Of a stretch of 64,000 bases of DNA, positions 36,190 through 44,222 are shown piece by piece. Each line of letters starts with the position of its first letter. The first letter of the stretch is position 1. Where the stretch lies: assembly GCA_002384855.1 (NCBI GenBank), contig DGBP01000058.1, positions 21,920 to 85,919 on the forward strand, written 5' to 3'. A program made the position numbers and the translations under genes. The notes under the pieces are model-generated. The model had not been told where the DNA came from. It worked only from the letters and a program-made list of their open reading frames with translations, and searched no databases. This DNA is from Nocardioidaceae bacterium UBA4001. GTDB taxonomy: Bacteria > Actinomycetota > Actinomycetes > Propionibacteriales > Nocardioidaceae.

Positions 36190-37221
36190 ATGACGACTGA
36201 GGCAGCACCCCAGACCTCGACGCCCGAGGACGTCGCACGCCCTGAGGCGCTCACCCCCGAGGTACGCCTCAAGCTCTACGAGACGATGGTGCTCAGCCGC
36301 ACCTACGAAGAGGCGATCCTGCGTGAGTACCACGCCGACAAGGGTCCCGGCTTCGACATCGGCAAGGGCCTGGTCCCCGGCGAGATGCACCTGTCCGCCG
36401 GCCAGGAGCCCGTCGCCGCCGGCGTCTGCGCGCACCTGTCCACCGACGACGCGGTCACCGCGACCCACCGTCCACACCACTTCGCCGTCGCCCACGGCGT
36501 GGACCTGAAGAAGATGACCGCCGAGATCTTCGGCCGCGAGACCGGTCTCGGCAAGGGCCGCGGCGGGCACATGCACCTCTTCGACCCCGACACCCACTTC
36601 TCCTGCTCCGGCATCATCGCCGAGGGCTACCCGCCGGCGCTCGGCCAGGCATTCGCGTTCAAGCGGCGCGGGACGACCGACATCGCCGTCGCCGTCACCG
36701 GTGAGGGCGCCGCCAACCAGGGCGCCTTCCACGAGTCTCTCAACCTCGCGGCCTCCTGGAAGCTCCCGGTCGTCTTCGTCGTCGAGGACAACGAGTGGGG
36801 CATCTCGGTCCCGAGATCGGCCTCCACGGCGATCGCCTCGAACGCCGACCGCGCGGCGGCGTACGGAATCCCCGGCGAGCGGGTGGAGAACGACGTCGAG
36901 GCGGTGTACGACGCCGCGGCCCGTGCCGTGAGGCGCGCCCGGGCCGGCGAGGGCCCCTCCCTGCTCGAGGTCCACACGCTGCGGATGTGGGGCCACTTCG
37001 AGGGAGACGCGCAGGGCTACCGCCCCGAGCTCGCCGACGTCAACAAGCACGACCCGATCCCGGCGTACGAGCAGCGCCTCCGCGACGAAGGTCTGCTGGA
37101 CGACGACAAGGTCGACGAGGTCAAGCGGCTGTGCAGCAGCGCCGTCGAGGACGCGGTCACCTTCGCCAAGGGCAGCGCGATCCCCGACCCGTCCACCGCC
37201 ACCCACTACGTGTTCGCGTGA
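36190..37221 (+). CDS. Thiamine-diphosphate-dependent dehydrogenase E1 alpha (acetoin dehydrogenase-like)
   Basis: 343 residues of the short E1alpha type found in acetoin and pyruvate dehydrogenase complexes. The ThDP-binding motif GEGAANQGAFHESLNLAASW, ending in VVEDNEWG, is complete; phosphorylation-loop-like RGGHMHLFD and HRPHHFAVAHG are typical. It would decarboxylate a 2-oxo or acetoin substrate and pass the acyl or acetaldehyde group to a lipoyl arm. Resemblance to AcoA is stronger than to PdhA because the complex is short and followed directly by a beta subunit. GGAGGT precedes ATG 36190. Confidence 0.88.
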   Translation: MTTEAAPQTSTPEDVARPEALTPEVRLKLYETMVLSRTYEEAILREYHADKGPGFDIGKGLVPGEMHLSAGQEPVAAGVCAHLSTDDAVTATHRPHHFAVAHGVDLKKMTAEIFGRETGLGKGRGGHMHLFDPDTHFSCSGIIAEGYPPALGQAFAFKRRGTTDIAVAVTGEGAANQGAFHESLNLAASWKLPVVFVVEDNEWGISVPRSASTAIASNADRAAAYGIPGERVENDVEAVYDAAARAVRRARAGEGPSLLEVHTLRMWGHFEGDAQGYRPELADVNKHDPIPAYEQRLRDEGLLDDDKVDEVKRLCSSAVEDAVTFAKGSAIPDPSTATHYVFA

Positions 37222-37231
37222 GGAGCCACCG

Positions 37232-38257
37232 ATGACCATGACCGAAGCACCTCAGGCCACCCGTCGACTCAGCACGTCCAAGGCGATGGTGGAGGCCATC
37301 GCACAGGAGATGGAGCGCGACCCGTCGGTGTTCTACCTGGGTGAGGACGTCGGCGCGTACGGCGGCATCTTCTCCTCCACGACCGGGCTGCTCGACCGGT
37401 TCGGCCCCGAGCGGATCATCGACACCCCGATCTCGGAGACTGCGTTCATCGGCCTCGGCATCGGAGCCGCGGTCGAGGGCATGCGCCCGATCGTCGAGGT
37501 GATGTTCACCGACTTCATGGGCGTCTGCCTCGACCAGCTCTACAACCACATGGCCAAGATCCACTTCGAGTCCGGCGGCAACGTCAAGGTCCCGATGGTG
37601 GTCACGATGGCCGCCGGTGGTGGGTACTCCGACGGCGCCCAGCACTCCCAGTGCCTGTGGGGCACCTTCGCCCACCTACCCGGGATGAAGGTGGTCGTGC
37701 CGAGCAACCCGGCCGACGCGAAGGGCCTGATGACGTCGGCGATCCGGGACGACAGTCCGGTCGTCTACATTTTCCACAAGGGCATCATGGGCCTGGCCTG
37801 GATGGCGAAGAACCCCCGCAACGTCGACGAGGTGCCCGAGGGCGAGCATGTCGTACCCCTCGGCAAGGCCAACGTCGTGCGCACCGGCTCCGACGTCACC
37901 GTCGTGACGCTGTCGCTGTCGGTGCACCACGCGCTCGACGTCGCCGAGAAGCTCGCGCCCGAGGGCATCGACGTGGAGGTGCTCGACCTGCGCAGCCTCG
38001 TCCCCCTCGACCGGGAGGCGATCCTCGAGTCCGTCGGCAAGACCGGCCGGCTCGTGGTCGTCGATGAGGACTACCAGTCCTTCGGCGTCTCCGGCGAGGT
38101 CGTCGCCACGATCACCGACCACGACCCCGGCATGCTGCGGGTCCCGGTCAAGCGCGTGGCAGTGCCCGACGTGCCCATCCCCTACGCCCACGACCTCGAG
38201 TACGCCGTGCTTCCCCGGCACGACCGCATCGAGGCCGCGATCCGGGCGTCCGTATGA
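37232..38257 (+). CDS. Thiamine-diphosphate-dependent dehydrogenase E1 beta (acetoin dehydrogenase-like)
   Basis: 341 residues of the E1beta family: FYLGEDVGAYGG, DTPISETAFIGLGIGAA (ThDP-contact Glu), GGGYSDGAQHSQ and LRSLVPLDREAIL. It pairs with the alpha subunit encoded 10 bases upstream to form the alpha2beta2 E1. A GAGGAG site sits before ATG 37232; the second ATG two codons later is also usable. It overlaps the next gene by four bases (ATGA), so all three genes are one coupled operon. Confidence 0.9.
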   Translation: MTMTEAPQATRRLSTSKAMVEAIAQEMERDPSVFYLGEDVGAYGGIFSSTTGLLDRFGPERIIDTPISETAFIGLGIGAAVEGMRPIVEVMFTDFMGVCLDQLYNHMAKIHFESGGNVKVPMVVTMAAGGGYSDGAQHSQCLWGTFAHLPGMKVVVPSNPADAKGLMTSAIRDDSPVVYIFHKGIMGLAWMAKNPRNVDEVPEGEHVVPLGKANVVRTGSDVTVVTLSLSVHHALDVAEKLAPEGIDVEVLDLRSLVPLDREAILESVGKTGRLVVVDEDYQSFGVSGEVVATITDHDPGMLRVPVKRVAVPDVPIPYAHDLEYAVLPRHDRIEAAIRASV

Positions 38258-38487
38258 GGGAGGTGCTCTTCCCACCCCTGTCCAAGGAGAACCCGGAGGC
38301 CGAGGGCGTCCTCGCGACCTGGTACGTCGCCGACGGCTCCACCGTCGCCGCCGACCAGCTGATCGCCGAGGTCCAGGTCGACAAGGTCTCCGCGGAGGTC
38401 CTCGCGCCGGTGGCCGGGACCGTCCGCCTCCTCGTCGAGGAGGAGGCAGCGGTCAGGCAGGGGTCGCCCATCGCCCGGATCGAGTGA
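38254..38487 (+). CDS. Stand-alone lipoyl/biotinyl carrier domain protein
   Basis: A 77-residue protein that is just one lipoyl domain, with the modified lysine Lys44 in VQVDKVSAEV and the closing GTVRLLVEEE..V..G. Normally this domain is the N-terminus of an E2 acyltransferase or of AcoC. Here it ends with a stop and no E2 core, peripheral-subunit-binding domain or E3 follows. It overlaps the E1beta gene by ATGA. It may shuttle an acyl group to a separately encoded E2, or be a truncated remnant; the clean length and coupling favour a real carrier. Confidence 0.85.
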   Translation: MREVLFPPLSKENPEAEGVLATWYVADGSTVAADQLIAEVQVDKVSAEVLAPVAGTVRLLVEEEAAVRQGSPIARIE

Positions 38488-38665
38488 GGGCCCGGGGCGC
38501 CGGGTCGGGTCGAAGCCGGGGTTCTCCCACTTCCCACTGGGCGATTGTGGGCCGCAAAGCAGGCATCTGCCCTGGAGTGAGCGCTGCAGATGCATCGGGC
38601 AACGAGGCCGGCGAGGCTCCCGATCGGTGATCCGTCATGGTGGAGCACCCGCTTGCCTTCGCCTT

Positions 38666-38817
38666 CTATCGGCGTCGGCTGAAGCGGACTCCTCCGGTGG
38701 GCAGGGTGTGCATGTCCCAGTGTTGGGGGTGGTCGGCCATGTGGTGGTGGGGTGGGCACAGAGGGAGGCCGTCGGCGAGGTCGGTGGCTCCGCCGTGCTG
38801 CCAAGGCGCCCGGCCCG
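38666..38817 (-). pseudogene. C-terminal remnant of a DUF222/13E12-type HNH endonuclease
   Basis: The frame reads HGGATDLADGLPLC, PPHHHMADHPQHWDM and THLP-like HTLPTGGVRFSRRR and ends at a TAG (38666-38668). This is the characteristic C-terminal end of the HNH endonucleases associated with actinobacterial 13E12 repeats. All upstream parts of the roughly 400-residue protein are missing, and the frame instead joins the hydrolase remnant next door. It is a fossil. Confidence 0.6.
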
Positions 38818-39026
38818 CTCTCGCCACGGTGCCGCCTGTCATAGACGACGACCCGGAAGTCCCCTCCGAGGGCGGACGCGAGGTCGCGCGACGGCCCCAT
38901 CGCCCGGCTGCACAGGGCGCCGTCGACGAGGACCAGCACCGGCCCCTTCCCCATCGCCTCGTAGGCGATGCGTGTCCCGTCGGCCGACGTCGCGAACCGG
39001 GTCGTGCCGGTGGTCGTTCTACTCAT
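38818..39026 (-). pseudogene. N-terminal remnant of an alpha/beta hydrolase
   Basis: ATG 39026 starts SRTTTGTTRFATSADGTRIAYE, shown here as the start SRTTTGTTRF and the end SADGTRIAYE, then GPVLVLVDGALCSRAMGP and VYDRRHRGESG. This is the first third of a small alpha/beta hydrolase of the type with the R-H/G-R-G-ES strand. The nucleophile elbow and everything after it are lost, replaced by the HNH remnant. Together with the neighbour it suggests a deletion that fused two once-separate genes. The stretch 38488-38665 and 39027-39132 shows no gene. Confidence 0.6.
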
Positions 39027-39132
39027 GGCTGCCTTCTCGGTGAGGGTCTCAGCACCACGTCGAACGGGCACCACGCATCTCGACAGCCGGTGCTCGAAAC
39101 CACCCCGCCGACGCTGACCGCCAGCGAGACGG

Positions 39133-39477
39133 TCAGCGACGACGCGCGAGGACCCGGTCGATCACCGCGTCCAGCCCGGCCGGCTCGCGGCCGAGCTCGG
39201 CCACCACCGCCGCACGGACCGCCCGTCGCAGCTGGTCGTCCGAGGCACCCGCAGACGCGCCGGCTGCCGGAGCGCCTGCCGCGGGGCGGGACGGGCTCGT
39301 GCGGCCCCCCGGACCACCGGGACGCTCCACCTGCACCCCGAGGTCCATCGCCCGCTGGGCCGCCTCGTCCGTCAGGAGGTCCCGGCCCCCCAGCACGACC
39401 GACCGACCTGCGGCCGCCGCGTCCTCGACGTCGTGCCTGGTGACGAACCGGCGACGCTCGTGCTCAGTCCCGGCCAT
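39133..39477 (-). CDS. Small microcompartment-operon protein: EutQ/EutT-type N-domain plus encapsulation-like helix
   Basis: A 114-residue protein encoded last in the eut operon. Residues 10-52 (RFVTRHDVEDAAAAG, GGRDLLTDEAAQRAM, LGVQVERPG) align with the N-terminus of the EutQ protein of this operon (HTADDVLRLARAG, GERLTPMARDVA, RIRVVEAP) and recall the LTPSARELL block of EutT. A Gly/Ala/Pro/Ser linker of about 25 residues follows, then an amphipathic helix, DDQLRRAVRAAVVAELGRE. This resembles the V..VL.EL helices on EutC and the aldehyde dehydrogenase. No catalytic domain is present. It overlaps the upstream shell gene by 14 bases. A cargo adaptor, scaffold or chaperone role is inferred; I know of no described function. 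Confidence 0.75.
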   Translation of the reverse strand: MAGTEHERRRFVTRHDVEDAAAAGRSVVLGGRDLLTDEAAQRAMDLGVQVERPGGPGGRTSPSRPAAGAPAAGASAGASDDQLRRAVRAAVVAELGREPAGLDAVIDRVLARRR

Positions 39478-40087
39478 CGATCCCCTCCAGCGCTGAGACC
39501 GCGGCGTTGCGCGCGGCGACGATGTCGGCCTCGGTGCCCGCCATCCACAGGCGGCCGTAGACACCGACGGACGTGACGTGCATGAGGTTCACCGGCGCGG
39601 CCTTCTCGGCCTCGTTCGCGGCGAGGTTGATGTAGGCCGCCGGCGTGCACTCGAGGACGAGCATGGTCTGCCCGGCGACGAGCATCATGCCGCGGGTGAA
39701 CCTGTTCAGCAGCTGCGACTGGTAGGGGCTCACGTTGGTGATCACCTGCATCGACGCGATCTGCGGCCGCTTGCGCGCCGCGACCTCCAGGTCGAGCTCG
39801 CCGAGGACGGCCTCGCCGGCGGAGAGCACCTCTGCCTGCGACTCCGAGTGCAGCTCGAACATCCCGAACTGGCGCTCGACGATCTGGGCGCCGGGGCGGG
39901 CCATCGTCGCCTTCACGGCCACGTCGACGACTCGGAACACGTGGTTGCCGGGCGCCATCTCCACGTAGAGCGCGGCCATCCCCTCGATCGGCAGGTCGCC
40001 CTGGGTCACGGTCCCGACGAAGGCGGCGTACTGCGGCTGCATCCGGTCGAGGTAGCAGTAGGCCCGGAGCTCGAAGTCATCTGCCAT
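39464..40087 (-). CDS. Tandem BMC-domain shell protein (BMC-T class)
   Basis: 207 residues forming two BMC domains: about 35-95 (LYVEMAPGNHVFRVVDVAVK, ERQFGMFELHSES) and about 125-200 (MLVLECTPAAYINLAANEAE, SVGVYGRLWMAGTEADIVAA). Tandem-domain shell proteins make pseudohexameric trimers, often with a large gated pore, in microcompartment facets. The sequence is clearly distinct from the EutL-type protein also present in this operon, so the shell has two different trimeric types. ATG 40087 follows GGAGATGCG. Confidence 0.85.
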   Translation of the reverse strand: MADDFELRAYCYLDRMQPQYAAFVGTVTQGDLPIEGMAALYVEMAPGNHVFRVVDVAVKATMARPGAQIVERQFGMFELHSESQAEVLSAGEAVLGELDLEVAARKRPQIASMQVITNVSPYQSQLLNRFTRGMMLVAGQTMLVLECTPAAYINLAANEAEKAAPVNLMHVTSVGVYGRLWMAGTEADIVAARNAAVSALEGIDGRD

Positions 40088-40117
40088 GGCGGCGCATCTC
40101 CTTCATCGTCGTGGGAC

Positions 40118-40981
40118 TCACGTGCGACCCCACAGCTGGACGAGCCCGGGTGCGGGCTCGTGGGCCGGTGCGTTCATCGCGATCCCGAGCGGGGTCACGA
40201 ACAGCGGCGACACCGGCACCACGGTGTTCAGGCCGGACGCCTCCTCGACCACCCGGGCGAACCCCGGGAAGGCGACCGTGCCGCCGACGAGGCACACGGT
40301 CGGTACGGCGAACCCGGCGGTGTTGCGGGCGACGATCGTGGCGACCTTCTCCATCACCGGACGGACCACGGGCAGCAGCCGGGTCTGCTCACGCGGGTCG
40401 GTCTTGAGCGCCTCGGCCTCCTCGAACCCGATCCCGAGCGCACCCGCCACCACGAGCGAGAAGTGGGTGCCCCCGGTCGGCTCGTCGGCGGTGTGCACGA
40501 CCCGGCCGCCGGAGAGGACGGCGATCCCGGTCGAGCCTCCCCCGACGTCGACGACCACGCCGTCGCGCAGCCCCAGCACTGCGTTGGCGGCGGTCGGCTC
40601 GTCGACCAGACCGCTGCAGTCGAGGTCGGCCCCCTCGATGACGTGCTGCACGGCGCGTACCTCGCTCAGCGGCACCCCCGGCGGGTACGCGCCGTGCGCA
40701 GACCGCAACGTCACCCCCAGCCGCGACTCGACGTCGGACTTCAGCCGGCGCACGACGTCCACCGCGCCCACGAAGTCGGTGACCACACCGTCGCGGACGA
40801 CGTCGGCCCGCGCGTGGGCCACCGCGAGCGGGGTGTCGTCCTCGTCGAGGACCACGACCACCGTGTACGCCGTACCGAGGTCGACCCCGACCTTGACCCG
40901 ACCCGGGGGCTCGGCGAGCGGACCGCTGGAGACCGCTGCCTCGAGCGCCGCCATGGTGCGGGCGAGCGACGGGCCGGTCAT
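40118..40981 (-). CDS. eutJ: EutJ-like Hsp70/actin-fold protein
   Basis: 287 residues with the ASKHA ATPase pattern: KVGVDLGTAYTVVVV (phosphate 1), GVVVDVGGGSTGIAVL (phosphate 2), VCLVGGTVAFPG (adenosine motif) and DEPTAAN. EutJ is predicted to be a chaperone in ethanolamine-utilisation operons, with an uncertain role in assembly or activation. The start at ATG 40981 overlaps the eutQ stop (ATGA). Confidence 0.88.
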   Translation of the reverse strand: MTGPSLARTMAALEAAVSSGPLAEPPGRVKVGVDLGTAYTVVVVLDEDDTPLAVAHARADVVRDGVVTDFVGAVDVVRRLKSDVESRLGVTLRSAHGAYPPGVPLSEVRAVQHVIEGADLDCSGLVDEPTAANAVLGLRDGVVVDVGGGSTGIAVLSGGRVVHTADEPTGGTHFSLVVAGALGIGFEEAEALKTDPREQTRLLPVVRPVMEKVATIVARNTAGFAVPTVCLVGGTVAFPGFARVVEEASGLNTVVPVSPLFVTPLGIAMNAPAHEPAPGLVQLWGRT

Positions 40982-41541
40982 GACGCCCCTGCCCAGTCCA
41001 CCGGGTAGGTGACGTAGAGGAACTTCGCCCACGACGGGGTGCCGAAGGTGATCGACGAGCCCTTCGGCACCGCGATCACGTCACCGGGCCGCCCGACCAC
41101 GCGCTGGTCGGCGGTGGTGATGTGCAGCTCTCCCTCGATCACGTACTCCACCTCGTCGTAGTCCAGGTCCCACGGGAAGCTGCCCTCCCGCAGGCTCATC
41201 ACCCCGGCCGCCATCGGCAGGCCCTCCGCGGCGCCCACCACGTCGCGCAGCCGCACCTCCATCTCCGGCCGGTGCAGGTCCACCGGGAACGGCCCGAGCT
41301 GCAGCGTCGGAAGCCCCGCCACGTGGTGCAGCCGCCGTGGTGATCCGCGCCGCGCGGCCGCGGGCGCGGCCGGTCCGTCGGCCGCCGCGCCTGTCGGCGC
41401 CTCGACGACCCGGATCCTCCGCTCGGCCGCGACGTCCCGCGCCATCGGCGTGAGCCGCTCGCCGGGCGCGACGACCAGCTCCGTCGCGCCCGCGCGCGCG
41501 AGTCGGAGCACGTCGTCGGCGGTGTGCACCCGTCGACCCAT
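40978..41541 (-). CDS. eutQ: EutQ-like cupin protein
   Basis: 187 residues. An N-terminal domain (VHTADDVLRLARAG, GERLTPMARDV) is joined by an Ala/Pro linker to a cupin: EGSFPWDLDYDEVEYVIEG and GELHI, then VVGRPGDVIAVPKGSS. EutQ of Salmonella has been reported to have acetate-kinase activity and is needed for anaerobic ethanolamine growth; family members are otherwise poorly understood. If that activity holds here, it would be the only phosphate-linked acetate enzyme in the locus, but no phosphotransacetylase is present to feed it. Confidence 0.88.
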   Translation of the reverse strand: MGRRVHTADDVLRLARAGATELVVAPGERLTPMARDVAAERRIRVVEAPTGAAADGPAAPAAARRGSPRRLHHVAGLPTLQLGPFPVDLHRPEMEVRLRDVVGAAEGLPMAAGVMSLREGSFPWDLDYDEVEYVIEGELHITTADQRVVGRPGDVIAVPKGSSITFGTPSWAKFLYVTYPVDWAGAS

Positions 41542-41568
41542 GGCCGGACCTGTCCCTCAGCGGCCGGC

Positions 41569-41886
41569 TCAGGCGTTGGCCTTGCCCGTTCCGGCCTGAG
41601 GGTTGTCGGACGGCAGGATGAACTCCACGTCGCCGTGCGGACGCGGGATCACGTGCACGCTGACGAGGTCGCCGACCCGCTGCGCGGCGGCCGCACCGGC
41701 GTCGGTGGCGGCCTTCACCGCACCCACGTCGCCGCGGACCATCACGGTGACGTAGCCGCCACCGATCTCCCGCTTGCCGATCAGCGTGACGTTCGCTGCC
41801 TTCACCATGGCGTCGGCGGCCTCGATCGCGCCGACGAGCCCGCGCGTCTCGATCATGCCGAGCGCGATCATCTGGGGACTGGCCAC
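41569..41886 (-). CDS. eutM: BMC-H hexameric shell protein (EutM/PduA-like)
   Basis: 105 residues: IALGMIETRGLVGAIEAADAMVKAANVTL is shown here only by its ends IALGMIETRG and VKAANVTL, and then EIGGGYVTVMVRGDVGAVKA. This is the canonical single-BMC-domain hexamer, with the GGGYVTV pore-facing strand. The last 20 residues (DNPQAGTGKANA) are an acidic/basic tail. It is the only BMC-H gene in the locus, so the facets must rely on it plus two tandem-domain proteins. RBS GAGAGGAAAC precedes ATG 41886. Confidence 0.92.
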   Translation of the reverse strand: MASPQMIALGMIETRGLVGAIEAADAMVKAANVTLIGKREIGGGYVTVMVRGDVGAVKAATDAGAAAAQRVGDLVSVHVIPRPHGDVEFILPSDNPQAGTGKANA

Positions 41887-42004
41887 TGGGGTTTCCTCTC
41901 ACTCGTGTGCTGTTCGTTGGCTGCCGGCTCGGTTGCGGTCGGGGTCGCCGGCTGGGTCGCTGTGGGCGGGTCATCGGGTGGCGGCCGCCCTGTCGCGGTT
42001 CTCG

Positions 42005-43564
42005 TCACGGACCACCTCCCAGCTCCTGAAGGACCCGGGCGACGATGCGCTCCACCCGGTCGTCTGCGGGCCCGTCGCCGCGGCGCTGGTCGCCGTCGGG
42101 CATCGCCCTGCCGCCGAGCACCGGCGTGGCGGACCCACGAGAGGCCGTCGCCCGCGGGGCGCCGCGGACGTCCGGCGCGTGGGAGTACGCCGCTTCCGGC
42201 GGCTCGTGCAGGGCATAGGCCAGACGCTTCACGTTCAGCAGGTGCGTGACCGTGATGTTGTCGCTGACCACGGCGCCGCCGATTCCTCCCGGGGCCAGCG
42301 TCATCGCCGGCATCACGCCGGTGGTGGCCCCGATCGCTCCCAGGGTGCCCCAGGTGTTGACCAGGATCCGGAAGGCCGGCTTCTCGATGCCGAAGGCAAG
42401 GATCACGTCCTCGTCGGTGGCGTGGATGACCAGCGAGTGCCCGTCGCCGCCGTAGCGCAGCAGCTCGATGCAGCGGTCGCAGCCGGCGTGCCAGTCCTTC
42501 TCGACGTACCACCCGAGCACGGTGGTGAGCTTCTCCGCGCTCAACGGCTCGTCGCGCCCGACCGAGGACAGCTCGGCCACCAGGATCCGTGCGTGCGCCG
42601 GGACCTCGATACCGGCGAGCCTCGCGAGCTGCTGCGGGGTCTGGCCGACCGCCCGCGGGTTCATCCCGCCGCCGGGGTTGAACACCGTCCGCTCCAGGGC
42701 AGCCTTCTGCTCGGGTGAGACGAAGTAGGCGCCGAGCCGCTCCATCTCCGCCCGCAGCGCACCGGCGACCGGCTCGTCGGCCACCACGGCCTGCTCGGTC
42801 GCGCAGATCGTCGAGCAGTCGAAGGACTTGCTGTTGACGATCGCGTTGGCCGCCGCGAGCACGTCGGCGCTGCGGTCGACGTACACCGGGACGTTGCCGG
42901 GGCCGACCCCCAGCGCCGGCTTCCCGGCGCTGTGTGCGGCACGGACCATCGGGGTGCCGCCGGTGGCGAGGATCAGCGAGGTGGCGTAGTGGTTCATCAG
43001 CTCCTGGGAGCCGGCGAGGCTGACCTCCTGCATGCACGAGACCAGGCCCTTGGGCATCCCGGCGCGCTCGCCCGCCTCGATCATCAGCCGCACGGCCTCG
43101 TAGGTGCAGCGCTTCCCCGACGGGTGGGGCGCGATGATGCAGCCGTTGCGGGCCTTGACCGAGATCAGCACCTTGTAGACGGCCGTGGAGTTCGGGTTCG
43201 TCGACGGGCACAGCCCCACGACCACGCCGACCGGCCAGCCGATCTCGACCACGCGACGGTCCGGGTCGCGGCGCAGCACGCCCACGGTGGGCACGTCCCG
43301 GATCGACTCCCACACCGTGCGCGAGGCGAACTCGATCTTGATCCGCTTGTGCTCGGGCAGGCCGTAGCCGGTCTCCTCGTGCGCGAGCTGTCCGAGCCTG
43401 GCCGCGTCGCGGAAGACGGCGTCGGCCATCGCCGCGCAGATCCGGTCCACCTCGGCCTGGGTCGCGTGGGCGAACTCGCGCTGCGCCGTGCGACAGGCCA
43501 CCGCGAGCCGGCGGGCCTCCTGGATCGACCTCAGGTCGGCGTCGTACTCCTCCTGCGCGGCCAT
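42005..43564 (-). CDS. eutE: CoA-acylating aldehyde dehydrogenase with C-terminal encapsulation-like helix (EutE-type)
   Basis: 519 residues. It would oxidise acetaldehyde, with CoA and NAD+, to acetyl-CoA. The catalytic Cys is Cys254 in STICATEQAVV, flanked by ANAIVNSKSFD; the NAD-binding region includes GVVVGLCPSTNPNSTA and GNVPVYVDRSAD. The fold matches the AdhE/EutE/PduP group. Unlike EutE or PduP of enteric bacteria, the N-terminus has no targeting helix. Instead about 45 residues of Pro/Ala/Gly linker lead to a C-terminal helix, DDRVERIVARVLQELGGGP, just like a cargo signal. ATG 43564 is chosen from the family start (MAAQEEYDADL). Confidence 0.92.
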   Translation of the reverse strand: MAAQEEYDADLRSIQEARRLAVACRTAQREFAHATQAEVDRICAAMADAVFRDAARLGQLAHEETGYGLPEHKRIKIEFASRTVWESIRDVPTVGVLRRDPDRRVVEIGWPVGVVVGLCPSTNPNSTAVYKVLISVKARNGCIIAPHPSGKRCTYEAVRLMIEAGERAGMPKGLVSCMQEVSLAGSQELMNHYATSLILATGGTPMVRAAHSAGKPALGVGPGNVPVYVDRSADVLAAANAIVNSKSFDCSTICATEQAVVADEPVAGALRAEMERLGAYFVSPEQKAALERTVFNPGGGMNPRAVGQTPQQLARLAGIEVPAHARILVAELSSVGRDEPLSAEKLTTVLGWYVEKDWHAGCDRCIELLRYGGDGHSLVIHATDEDVILAFGIEKPAFRILVNTWGTLGAIGATTGVMPAMTLAPGGIGGAVVSDNITVTHLLNVKRLAYALHEPPEAAYSHAPDVRGAPRATASRGSATPVLGGRAMPDGDQRRGDGPADDRVERIVARVLQELGGGP

Positions 43565-43565
43565 C

Positions 43566-44222
43566 TCACACCTCCCTCGGGGCTGCGGCGACGTCGACGA
43601 CGGCGTCTCGGAACGCGGCACAGGCCGCCGTGACGGCGCTCTGCTCGCCGACCAGGTAGCCACCGGAGAAGTTCGTCTCCGACGGCGGGGCGAACCACAC
43701 GGCGATCTCCACGTCGGCGACCTTGAGCGCGGCGTCGAGCGCGAAGGTGGCCTCGAGCGGCGGCGCGATCAGGTAGGCCATCGACGTGCCCACCGGCACC
43801 CCGCCCTCACTGCTCAGGTAGCTGCCGATCTGCGAGATGGTGTGCGCGAAGAACGCCAGCTCTCCCGCCTCGTCGGCCGCCTGGAACCACGCCCTGTTCT
43901 CGGCGTAGTCGATGCAGGCCGCAAGGCCGGCCCGGGCCTCCGCGGGGTCGGGGGCCGCGAGGATCCCGATGATCTCGCCGGACAGCGGGCCGGAGGCATG
44001 CGCGGACCCGGCGTAGAAGCTGTGCGCGTAGACCACCTCGACGTCGGCCATCTTGGTGGCCTCGTCGAGCGAGACGTAGAGGCTGTCGTCGATGTCGCAG
44101 GTGACCAGCGCGATGCTGCGCTGGTCGTCACGGAGCTCGAGCTTGGCGGCGAGGCCCCGGTCGACGTTGGGGATCACCCGGGTGGCGAGGATCGTCGGCT
44201 TGATCGGGTCGAGGACGGCCAT
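43566..44222 (-). CDS. eutL: EutL-type tandem BMC shell protein
   Basis: 218 residues, the usual length of EutL. Family marks are AVLDPIKPTILATRVIPNVD, YVSLDEATKMADVEVVYAHS, SQIGSYLSSEGGVPVGT, PPLEATFALDAALK and PPSETNFSGGYL. EutL makes trimers with a gated central pore, thought to admit ethanolamine or larger cofactors. Its ATG overlaps the eutC stop (TGATG), and its stop is one base before the start of eutE, so expression is tightly coupled. Confidence 0.94.
   Translation of the reverse strand: MAVLDPIKPTILATRVIPNVDRGLAAKLELRDDQRSIALVTCDIDDSLYVSLDEATKMADVEVVYAHSFYAGSAHASGPLSGEIIGILAAPDPAEARAGLAACIDYAENRAWFQAADEAGELAFFAHTISQIGSYLSSEGGVPVGTSMAYLIAPPLEATFALDAALKVADVEIAVWFAPPSETNFSGGYLVGEQSAVTAACAAFRDAVVDVAAAPREV

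Noticed and set aside
36190..38487. Annotation as pyruvate dehydrogenase E1
   Set aside because: The short subunits, the coupled lone lipoyl domain and the lack of E2/E3 fit acetoin-type complexes better; the substrate was left open.
41887..42004. Possible extra small gene between the BMC-H gene and the aldehyde dehydrogenase
   Set aside because: The 118-base gap has no start with a ribosome site and reads as spacer.
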